Shown: positions 1-9,500 of the stretch, in pieces
Numbering within the stretch: the first letter of the stretch is position 1
Layout of the letters: each line of letters begins with the position of its first letter
Assembly (NCBI GenBank): GCA_030581615.1
Contig: JAKTTT010000001.1
Coordinates: 620,001 to 684,000 of the forward strand
Origin: Alloascoidea africana
Lineage: Eukaryota; Ascomycota; Alloascoideomycetes; Alloascoideales; Alloascoideaceae
Length of the DNA: 64,000 nt
Direction of reading: 5' to 3'
Position numbers and translations under genes: made by a program
Notes under the pieces: model-generated
What the model saw: the letters and a program-made list of their open reading frames with translations, nothing else
The model's database searches: none
What the model was told of the DNA's origin: nothing

Positions 1-1
1 A

Positions 2-727
2 CCGAAATCCAAGTTTTCGACTGAGCATTATAGTGGAAAGCCTGGCTACATTTACATATATACATTGTCCCATTTAGTATCCCCCTCTCCTCAGAAAGTT
101 CCCTGGTTGAATGTTGCACAGCCCAGAGAGCTATATCCCTTCTCAGACGGACAAAATTCTACGTCTAGATCGGTCAAGGGTAAATATCAATGGGAATCTT
201 TTAACCCAAAGAAGCTTATAATGGTTAAAGTAGGGGTAACTACAGGTACGATTGCAAGCCGGTTAAATCAATGGAAGAAACAATGTAGCCATGATATCAC
301 TCTCTTGTATCCGGATGATGAAATTATCGAAACTGTTATGAATTCGCGACTTGAAGTAGGACTGTATAACATTGACAAACTATTCTCGAAATTAACTCTT
401 GGTCCAAAATATCAGAAACACCTTGCTTCTTTTGACAATGTTGAAAGAGGTTTTAAATCTTCGCAGGCATATCAAGCAGAACAGGCCATTCACAAAGTAT
501 TGGGGAACATCTATGGGTCTGGCAATCTCCTTTGTGAAGCATGTAGCAAGAGTACCAAGTCCTCTTCAAAAGACAAAAAGATGAATATACATGTCGAATG
601 GTTTATTATTCCTCGTACCGATCTTTCCAAAGTGTTTTCTATTATCAATGAGCTGTGTCTAAAGTTTAACACAGAACAACGCCCAGATCAAGGAAAATTA
701 TCTTATGTCTATAGAGGAAAAGAGTGA
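2..727 (+). CDS. T5orf172/DUF1766-domain protein, 5' partial
   Basis: The frame is already open at base 2 with no start codon in view, so the N-terminus lies outside the window; 241 codons remain, ending in TGA at 725. Near the visible start is PGYIYIYTL, followed by KLIMVKVGVTT and SRLNQWKKQC. This order (GYIY strand, K-x-G strand, R-x-x-QW helix) is that of the T5orf172/DUF1766 family, a GIY-YIG-like fold found in fungal Mug113-type proteins and in phages. A C-x2-C pair (CEAC) occurs further on. The biochemical role of the fungal members is not settled, so I assign none. The sequence reads as an intact gene end rather than a relic. It sits beside retroelement fossils, but nothing ties it to them. 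The family call is from motif reading only. Confidence 0.65.
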   Translation, partial: PKSKFSTEHYSGKPGYIYIYTLSHLVSPSPQKVPWLNVAQPRELYPFSDGQNSTSRSVKGKYQWESFNPKKLIMVKVGVTTGTIASRLNQWKKQCSHDITLLYPDDEIIETVMNSRLEVGLYNIDKLFSKLTLGPKYQKHLASFDNVERGFKSSQAYQAEQAIHKVLGNIYGSGNLLCEACSKSTKSSSKDKKMNIHVEWFIIPRTDLSKVFSIINELCLKFNTEQRPDQGKLSYVYRGKE

Positions 728-1526
728 AAATTCACTGAATGGTCAACAAGACTAGGGCCAGTTTTGATTAAGCCTTTAGTTGGACTGTGGTTATGATAAG
801 GACAAAGTAACTATTTTGTGTCATTTTCTTATGTTTTCTTTATTATGATAGCATTATTTCTCATATTCTGTTAGTGATTTACGTGCGTCCCTCAATAGTC
901 TTCTGATCAAACAAGATAGATCTCTGCTGTCAACAAGCAGGCTGGACTATTAAATCCAGGAAATAAAGAACGTGGTCTGCTTACTACTACTTCTATTAGG
1001 TTCTAGCTTTGTTTATCAACAATGTATTCTAACACATGAAAATAATGTATTGTCGTATCATACTAGACTCAGCGTTGAGCTATCGAAGTCGCAAGAAAGA
1101 GCTTGTAAGATTTTTGACCGCTGTCCTAATTTTCCTTAGGATCTCGACTCATCAAAAGCAACTCATCAAAAGCCTATCTACGTACAGACATATGAATGAA
1201 TTGAAATAGATACTGTAATATGTGACAGACATGGTCACATCCTATTTACTTTTATTCACCTAAAAGTAACCTATTTCCTATTATTATGCTCTTAAAGCTC
1301 ATAGAGCATCATTCAAGAAGATAGGGGCTTCTTGAATGATCATCATGTATAATCTATCGTTAGTACAAGTAGAATTACTTAAATAGTGCATTCATTCCTT
1401 AGATAGAACGAACAAGAAATCATATCTACATTTTTCTCCTTGATGAACCTTTCCAATTGACTGATGTTCACTATCAATACTCTAGCCACACGCTACAGAT
1501 ATCGTACTTTTTCTTAGACCTGATAA
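728..1526. other. Intergenic, no gene recognised
   Basis: No frame here resembles a gene. The one local structure is a hairpin at 1308-1340: a perfect 13-bp stem (ATCATTCAAGAAG at 1308-1320 and its complement at 1328-1340) around a 7-nt loop. It could act at the RNA level or be a chance or mobile-element remnant; nothing near it tells which. Confidence 0.5.
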
Positions 1527-1793
1527 ATTCCATTTTTCGTACGTTGCATCAACTGTCTCTTACCAGAACAGCAGAGCCTGCTTCACTCCATAAATCAGTT
1601 TCACCAGCTTACACACCTTGTAACTTCGACAGGAGCTGAACTGGAGCATCTTGGAGGAACTCCAGAATTTGCTCAGATACAGGAAGAAATGGAGAAGTCG
1701 GGATACTTGGGGCGGATCGTAACCAAGACCATGGGTCTCATATCAGATTTTATTGACGATCATCAGTGGAATGTCCAAGAAGTGAATCGCTAG
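1527..1793 (+). other. Unassigned open frame, possible 3' exon or gene remnant
   Basis: A frame open from about 1527 to a TAG at 1791 encodes about 88 residues with normal, non-repetitive protein composition (for example LLHSINQFHQL, GTPEFAQIQEEMEKSGYLG and DFIDDHQWNVQEVNR). It has no in-frame ATG. A CAG at about 1564-1566 following a pyrimidine-rich stretch could serve as a splice acceptor, in which case this would be a last exon, but no upstream exon was found. I do not recognise the family, and it does not look like retroelement protein. It may be the tail of a lost host gene. Confidence 0.25.
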
Positions 1794-1973
1794 TGAAGAC
1801 AGCTAACGTGCGGGCTCTGAAGAAAAAAGGGAATGATGGTAAATTCTGAAGGTAAGTGTTTGCCCGCGGTGTTTATTTGGACTCCATTTTTCTTGTAGGC
1901 CTGATTTCTGTGCCTTTGTCCCCCTCGTTTACCGCGTTTGGGTTGATCGCAGCGCGGTGTGTTAGGCGGTCGA

Positions 1974-2212
1974 GGAGTTAGCTTGTTTGCCTGGGCATCA
2001 GGATATGATCCGCAGTCCTCCGCCATGATGAATACTTCCTGTCCCACACTAAGTGGCTTGTGTGGTCGCGCTCTGTCAAAATCGTGCTTGCTGGTTTCCT
2101 GGGCCGAGACAAGAGCGCGACCACACAAGCCACTTAGTGTGGGACAGGAAGTATTCATCATGGCGGAGGACTGCGGATCATATCCTGATGCCCGGGCAAA
2201 CAAGCTAACTCC
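1974..2212. repeat. 101-bp inverted repeat with 37-bp spacer
   Basis: The left arm is 1974-2074, the right arm 2112-2212 and the spacer 2075-2111. Pairing base i with 4186-i gives 100 of 101 matches, the only mismatch being in the CCTGGG/CCCGGG stretch. The right arm is the integrase C-terminal sequence of the chromovirus fossil; the left arm is the same sequence inverted. The near identity shows the inverted duplication is much younger than the decay of the element. Such a quasi-palindrome would extrude as a cruciform or be prone to deletion. Confidence 0.9.
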
Positions 2213-2714
2213 CAAGTTCAGATATAAATACTTCGGACCTTTTTCAATCGTAAAGGTCCTTGACGAGCTCCGTTACAAGTTGGAACTCCCCACGACTTCG
2301 ACTATGGATCCAATTTTTCACCTGTCACAACTCAGGTTGAAACCAGCAGTTCCAGACAACATGATTGCAGGCCCAGCTGAGTTTCAAGTATTCAGAAATT
2401 ACACGGATGGTTCAGTTCTGATGGAAGTAAACAAGATCCTACAACACCGCGCCCGCGGCCGCGGGTACACCTTTCTAGTTCAATTTGTGGACGGGTCCAC
2501 CGAGTGGATCCCTCGCTCTCTTCTTAGCAGAACAGCCCGAAATTTAGTTACAAGTTATTGTCATGATCACCCTCTCTAGTTTGTTTTCGAGAGCCTGTAT
2601 CTCTCGCTACGGGGGGATGTTAGCCTCGGATGGGTGATCTCCTCACTCTCTTATGGGGAGCAATCAATCAAATCTAGTGTTGTTTGTAGCCTCACACCTT
2701 CTCGAATCCTTACA
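1974..2714 (+). mobile_element. Chromovirus (Ty3/gypsy) fossil: integrase C-terminus, chromodomain, 3' LTR edge
   Basis: From about 2112 to 2579 the plus strand encodes the end of a gypsy-type pol: a GPY/F-like integrase C-terminal module (VGQEVFI, KYFGPFSIVKV, MDPIFHLSQL) followed by a chromodomain-like segment (EVNKILQHRARGRGYTFLVQF, WIPRSLL). This order marks the chromovirus branch. About 30 bp after the frame ends is a polypurine run at 2611-2617, directly followed by TGTTAG at 2618, the expected start of the 3' LTR; a TTACA at 2710-2714 is one possible LTR end. Everything upstream (gag, protease, reverse transcriptase, 5' LTR) is missing, so the copy is a broken fragment. It contains a long inverted repeat, entered separately. 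Age cannot be estimated without a second LTR. Confidence 0.75.
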
Positions 2715-3089
2715 GTAAGTATTTCCCTTGTTATCTCAGAAAGGTTCCACAGTCCTCAAGCTATGAAAACAAAATAAAGCACCTTAATGATTCTGGTATC
2801 CAAAAGCCCAAGTATCAGTACCATGTGCGAGAGAGCAGTAACTCTGTTTTTGAACTCTCAGATTGTGGTTTTGTCTCTTAGCTTTTGCATCGAGGAACTT
2901 GGAGAAAAGAACTATGTAGATACAATTAATAGCTTTAAATTCATGTATCAGTGTTACATTTAAAACCGAATGTACTACAAAAACAAAGAGTAAGAGCCGG
3001 TACTCTTAAAAAAATGAACTCCTATATCGACAATTCCAAGCTTCTTTTCTTTCTTTACTTCACAGGATTACTATTTATTGTGTGTTGCT
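2715..3089. other. Spacer between two retroelement fossils
   Basis: AT-rich sequence with no gene-like frame. It may include further LTR sequence of either neighbour, but I find no repeat that would prove it. Confidence 0.4.
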
Positions 3090-4852
3090 TTCTAATGAAT
3101 TTTGTTGTTTAGATCATTCCTGCTTATTAAAATTCTCGATCAGTTGTTGAAGTAGGAGTTTTCCAATCTCTAATTGTCCTTGGTCTGGTAAAACTCCTTC
3201 AGCTGATATAACAAATCCAAAAAAGTATAATTTCTTCATGAAGATTTGACATTTCTTAGCCTTTGCAATAAGATTGTATTTTCTGAGAGTATCCAATACC
3301 AATTTGAGATGTTGCTTATGTTCCTCATTATTCATAGAAAATATCAATACTTCGTCCAAATTTGTCTCATGGTTCCGTCTTTCTTTTTCACAAATAGAAC
3401 TGGCGCTGAGTAGGGGTGCATAGACTTTGATATAAACACCTTATCTAAGAGATTCTTTAGTTGTTGATCCAACTACTCGTTCTCTGCATAACTCATTCGA
3501 TATGGTGGTCTGTTAGGTGGTTGTAACCACGGCATTAGGCCAATTCGGTGATGTAGTTTTCAGGATAGTCATTTGTAGTAGTTAACGGATCATTATTAAC
3601 GATATCCGAGTAATCCTTTAGACATGTTGGAAGCTTAGTAGATTTTGCTTCCTTAGTCCGGAAAGTAATATTGGTAACGCCCCCTGTAGCTGACTTTCGG
3701 AGCTCTTGTACAAAATCTTCGTATTCCACCAGGTTTATTTGTATTGCATTAGTGTTTGGTTCGGAGTTGTAAACTGGAATTTTTTGACCTCTGAAACTGT
3801 TGTTTTTGAAGTCTAATTGGTACTGATGATCCGCAACTCACGGGTTTCCCAGCATGATTCCCTTACTTAGTTTATCCATCAAAAATAAACATACGCCTTC
3901 TGTTTGTCTTGAAATTTTAGGCCTAGTTTGATAGTGCCTTTAGTGATTACTGCAGATGGCATTGGGGCCGCAGTTTTGACAGCTAATTCACACTCTGGTA
4001 AAGTTATCAAGTAGTTGACATCCAATCTGGCGGCCATCTCTTTGGTGATTGGATTAGTGGTGCACCCTGAATCATTGAAACATTTAGTGAGTTCCCATTG
4101 ATAGCAAATGGGATCTCGAGAAGATCGTGGCTCGGGACTAGCAATTGGGTATTATTAACTTCCATTTCTAGAGTATTATTTTTTCCTTGTCTCTTTTTCC
4201 AACGACCCTTAGAGTGAGGGTTTGGTGCTAGCTTTCCTTTGAGGTGTGGGCAATCCCTGAAGTAATGATACCCAGGAGGGCAATTAAAACACATCCCTTC
4301 TTTTCGAAGGTTTTCTTGTTCCTCTCTTGTCAATTTCACAAACATTGTCGTGTGTCCCCATCCTGGTCGGTCCTATTTGAATGATTATCTGGACGCCAAG
4401 CTCTCGCATCTGGCATTGACAGTGATGGTTTCATAGAGAGGTTTCCACCAGTAGTAGTAGTAATAATAAGTTTTGGTAATAACAAGTAATAGTAACGAAA
4501 AGGTTTTAGCGCATCGCTACCAAAAATAACAGAACTAAAGTAGAATAAAACCTATTACTTTTGTATCGTGAAGAATGGCAAAAAGACGCCCTTATATACT
4601 CTTCAGCAACCGATAAAGATTGTGTACGATAAAGAATAAAGGTAAAAACTGTCGATAACAGGTTATTGCTAGCAAGAAAAGATTATAGATTGATAGAAAT
4701 TAAGAAAGGATAATTAATAACAGTAAAGAGCAACCAAGGAAAGATTGTAATAAAGTTAATAAAAAGAAAAAATAAAGTAAAGTTCATAAAAGAATAAGGA
4801 CATAGTTAGTAAAAGAAGATAATACAGACAGACACAGGCAATAACCGTCACA
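3090..4852 (-). mobile_element. Ty3/gypsy-type LTR retrotransposon fossil next to tRNA-iMet
   Basis: Read on the minus strand in element order: a probable 5' LTR at about 4523-4852 (roughly 330 bp, starting TGTGACGG); a primer-binding site at 4511-4522 that matches 12 nt of the initiator tRNA-Met 3' end including CCA; a Gag zinc knuckle of the form C-x2-C-x4-H-x4-C at about 4260-4300; a retropepsin-like region at about 3880-4090; and reverse-transcriptase sequence at about 3114-3530 (KAKKCQIF, FFGFVISAEGV). RNase H, integrase and a 3' LTR were not found. The copy is broken in several places and lacks its distal part, so it is a fossil; the moderately readable protein segments suggest it is not extremely old. 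LTR end positions are inferred from the primer-binding site and the terminal dinucleotides. Confidence 0.75.
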
Positions 4853-4868
4853 TTAATTGAACATCGAA

Positions 4869-4940
4869 AGCGATGTGGCGCAGTGGAAGCGCGCAGGGCT
4901 CATAACCCTGATGTCCTCGGATCGAAACCGAGCATCGCTA
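4869..4940 (+). tRNA. Initiator tRNA-Met (CAT)
   Basis: A complete 72-nt cloverleaf without intron can be drawn: acceptor AGCGATG (4869-4875) with CATCGCT (4933-4939), D stem GCGC/GCGC, anticodon stem CAGGG/CCCTG around loop CTCATAA (anticodon CAT), five-nt variable loop, and T stem CTCGG/CCGAG around loop ATCGAAA. The A1-U72 pair and the T loop beginning with A (A54, A60) are hallmarks of eukaryotic initiator rather than elongator tRNA-Met, so its job is to start translation with eIF2. A TTTTT run at 4943-4947 is the Pol III terminator. A Ty3-like LTR ends 16 bp upstream, the spacing expected for insertion at the Pol III start site. CCA is not encoded. Confidence 0.97.
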
Positions 4941-4942
4941 AC

Positions 4943-4947
4943 TTTTT
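4943..4947 (+). terminator. Pol III T-run terminator of tRNA-iMet
   Basis: Five consecutive T residues begin three bases after the tRNA 3' end, the usual RNA polymerase III stop. Confidence 0.85.
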
Positions 4948-6595
4948 GTCGTTTATATCTGCAACAGTAACTCATTCCAGGCTCCCGGTTCCAAAACTGA
5001 TGGAGTATTCTTGAAATGTATACTCTTTGAAATTGATTTTCAACCAAAGCTCTTTTTTCCGGCTGAAAAAGTGGAAGTTAGTATGGAATGGATCAAGTGT
5101 ATTATGTTTTTTACGCATTGTATCACACATTGGGATAGATTCTTTCGTAGGCGTTAGTTACTTGATCCGAGCCCGCCAAATTTTTTGAATTCCAATTAAT
5201 TGATTATTCTTTGTTTCTTCGTCTTCCTGCTTTGCAAGTAAAGTAGAAACATACAATACAGAGCCGGTATTTATTACACAGTGACATTTATACAACGAAA
5301 AGAACGTAAACAGTGAACTCTAAGCATGAGATACTAGAGAGAAAACGAACAGGATGACTTGACGAGAGAGGAAGAGACAAAATGTTTGAAACATGGTTAA
5401 TAGAGGCCAGTAACAATCCATATGCGAAAAGATTTCCTGCAACAAGCCCATTGTGAAGAGGTATGGGATGAAGCTGAAACTGCTTTTCAAGTGACTGATG
5501 ATTTCTTTAATGATGATCGCAGATATTCCTAGCAGCTAATAATAATCATCAACAAAAACTATTTATCTTTATAAATTGTTCACTCGCTATAAGTATACTA
5601 GTTTAGTACATAGCATTGTCAAACTTCTAATGCTACCAGAAGCAATAGCCTGACGTCCCATTCATTTGTTGAACATGGCTGTTGATCCAACTACTATCAA
5701 AGAATACAATATCCTAACAATTGAAGTAGTCAGAATCCTTATATTCTGATGGCTTACAATATCATTAGCTGATATTTTCTGGTTAGCTATGCTCTTTACC
5801 TTAACTAAAGCACACTCCGTCAGAATGTCGCAAAATATTTCTAGACTCTCACGAATTTTAACAATTCAGCATTCAACTTGCAACTGCTTTTAGTCATCTC
5901 TTCTACATCTCGGGCTTTTCATACCCTATTTATTTCCTGCATTGAAATGTTCCTTAGCGAAAGAACGAGTCTAAATACCAGTTGCAGACAACTTTATGAG
6001 ATCTCGATCTTCATCGATGCTTGTGATGTACAAAACAAAACGACCTGTTTTCTGGCTGCACATAGATGAATACTCGATCAGAAGAACAAGAGATGTGTTC
6101 TGCATATGACCTGGTCGAAAAGCGAGATTGAAAAGCGCAACGGCATGCCTCGTAAAATTCACATCACTACCGCTCTCTTCCGAACATCGCTAGAATCCAT
6201 GATCTACTCCAATACCAGTTGTATCCTTTTCTCTCGACTGTTTTCTCCGTCTCTACTTTGCCGTCTTTCGCGATGGAGGCTTCTATCTCTGTTTGGCCGG
6301 GAAGAACCGGCCATGCACCACGGGCGTAACAGTCCAAAAGGGACCTCCTGGTACCAACCGTAAGAACAGACAAAATTGCAGCCTTGACTAGACATTTCCA
6401 CCCACATTCTCACGATGAGGGTCGTGTTCTCTCCCTCGCGGCGGCCCGTTACAGAATACTGGACGGGAGCGACTGTCCGGAGCGTGTGGAAGTATTGCAA
6501 TCTATGAGGTTGCTATTGCTGGAACACTCCCCATGTCTGTTCCATTTCTGCTCCATTCTCACCTTCCCTAGAACCTCGCCTCTCGGTTGTTCCTA
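4948..6595. other. 1.6-kb region upstream of CYR1
   Basis: No convincing gene. It contains several short ATG-initiated frames, such as 5422-5532 (36 codons, acidic) and one from 5948 (41 codons), and further ATGs close to CYR1. Part of this is presumably the promoter and long leader of CYR1; whether any of the short frames act as upstream ORFs cannot be told from sequence. A remnant of older mobile sequence is possible near the tRNA. Confidence 0.4.
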
Positions 6596-9500
6596 ATGTC
6601 ATCTCAGAACAACGGTAATGCCTCTGTTCCAGGCCGGAAATCAAGCTCTGAGCAGAATGCTCCTCCTCATCGCATCAATTCACATACTATTTATGACAAC
6701 CTGGGAGGGGTGCCACCGTCTTATAGAGGCTTCCATGCTCGGCCTAAGGCCCGTGCAAGTACTGATGTCCATCGAGCTTCCAACGCTTCATCTTCCTCAA
6801 TTCCTCTATTTTCTAGGCGCAAGTCAAAGAACCCATTAAGCAGACTTATTCATAAAGACTGGAAGGAATTGTATGCCAATCCTAAGGATACTTCGACCTC
6901 TTCGTTACCCATGACCCGTTCCAAAAGCCCCATCAACACCAGAGGCGCCAAGGAACGACGGGATACCACTGGTGACATTTCAATGCATTCCGGGGGACCT
7001 CGTCATAGTGAGAAAAGAAGCATAATTCCCCAAATTTCTCCAGTTCCACCTAAATATGTGAAACCTCGCGAACGCGTTCGGACCGAAAGTACCAGTACAG
7101 CAGCCTCAAACACATCACAGTCGTCTACGGGCAACGAAATGGACACTGCTAATCTGCCTCTAACCCCTTCTGAGAACGTTGGGGAAGGAAAGCACCCCAA
7201 AGGGCGATTAGGAAGCATATATTCGTTAAATATAGAAGATATGACCGGAATTGTTTCACAACCCCAGAACGAGTCTCCTCAATCACAAAACAAGTCTATC
7301 GCCAGGTCTCGGTCCTATGTCAATCTCAAGTCAGATATAGGAGCCAATGTTTCGTGGACAGCTCCAGAAAGTTGGGGTGTTTTAGAGGATAATGAGAAGA
7401 CCCCGTCCGCTGCAGTAGACAGTGAGTTAGGGAAGGAGACTGATAAAGATATGGACGAACAAGTGCTTGATACTTCTATTCCAGAAACTGTTGAAAACAT
7501 TGATCGGGATGTTAAAAAAGACGAAGAACATTTGGGCAAATGGAGTTTGAAAATGCCTGGACCTAAAAAGCCAGGAAACTATGCGCTTCGTGTGTTTAAA
7601 CCGGATGGTACGTTTTCCACCATTTCGGCGCCATTCAACACCACTGTCAGCGAAATGCTACCAATGCTTGGTCGGAAAGTCTTTATGAATTCTGTAGCCA
7701 ATTATCAAATATCCTTGACGGTCGGAGGAACAACAAAGACTTTAGATCAAACGGATGAACCTTTAGTAATTCAAAATCATTTTCTAATGCTGTATGGGTA
7801 CGAAGAGGCCGACAAACTAAATATTATTGGTCGCGAAGATATGAGCTTTCTTTGCCGCTTTACGTTTGAACCTTCAGCTTTGCATACTTTGACTGATGAA
7901 GAGGAAACAATTATCTCAAAATCATACGTCGATGTCCGACTGGATAATATGGACCTACAAGCTATTCCGATTATATTTTATCAACACGCGTTTGAAATCG
8001 AGTCAATTGATCTCTCCTATAATCCTTCAATTCAAATTCCCCTAGACTTTATCCAGTCTTGTAATAATTTGAAAGAAATTAAGTACACCTCAAACAGGGC
8101 AAGCAAGTTTCCTATCAACATTTTACAAACCCCAAAGCTTACTTCTTTAAATCTTGAAAGCAACCTGATGAAACTGATACCCGATAAAATAAGTATGCTC
8201 AGGAAATTAAACACCCTCAATTTGAAATGTAACCAATTACGAACTCTGCCGGAATCATTTGGCGAACTAGGAAACTTGCGCACTTTGAATATTTCTTCTA
8301 ATCTTTTCAAGAGTTTCCCCTCACCTTTAACACGTCTAAAGAATCTCAAATGTTTAGATATATCCTACAATCTTATCTCGGAATTAGATAATACTATTGG
8401 CAACTTGGAAAGTCTCGAGGAGTTGAATTTGGCTAGCAATAGGCTTTCGAAAACCCTTCCAGAAGGGTTTTCCAGGTTTTTGAAATTAAAAAATCTGGAT
8501 ATCCGATACAACAGGATCCAGAATATGGACGTTCTTGGAAGTCTGCCTAATCTGAAGAACTTATTTGCAAGCAAAAATCAGGTTTCCTCTTTTAACTGCA
8601 ATATTGATCAGCTTCATTTGTTTTACTTTGATCGAAATCCAATCACAAATATCACATGCAAGGTTGATCTATCTGTTTTGCGCACTCTTAATCTGTCCAA
8701 AGCGAAGCTCACGTCCCTTCCTTCCAACTTCTTTTTAAGAATTCCAAATATTGAAAAACTGACTCTTGATATTAATGATCTGGTCTCATTACCTTCCGAA
8801 ATCGCAAATCTTAAGCGGCTTGTGTTTCTGTCATGCCATAGCAATAACCTGTCTTTGCTTCCTGTGGAAATTGCTGAACTGAGTCTCTTGCAGTACCTGG
8901 ACGTCCATTCCAATAACATTTCTAAAATTCCAGATGAGATTTGGAACTTGAAGTCGCTTTCAGTTCTCAATATATCGTCTAATCTTCTCTCTTTGTTTCC
9001 AAAGTTTAGTTTAAGAAAAAAGTCAAATGCAACGGAGGAAGATGGTCTACAGATGACTTCAAACAGCAAGTTGGAGGATCTAAGCTCTTTAGAGAATTAT
9101 GATGGTTTGAGCTATCGTCAAAATCGGAGAAAATCAAGCGCTGAACCTCCAGAAAGTACCAAAGGTTATCAAGGTAAGAAGTGGAGCAAAATAGAGGAAC
9201 TGCCACCTCTATCCGCAACACTGCGGGTATTGAATGCTGCAGACAACAGTTTGACTGATGAAATATTTGAAAACATTTCTTATCTACCTGAGCTGAGAAC
9301 GCTTAACCTTTCCTATAACCAATTGGTCGAAATTCCTAATAGCGTATTGCGCAGACTCCCAGAAATCACAGAGATTTATCTTTCGGGAAATCATTTAACA
9401 ACGCTTCCTTTGGATGATCTAGAACTGGCCAAGCTCCGCATTTTACATCTAAACTGCAATAGATTTAGAGCTCTACCTGGAGAACTAGAACGCGCTCGAC

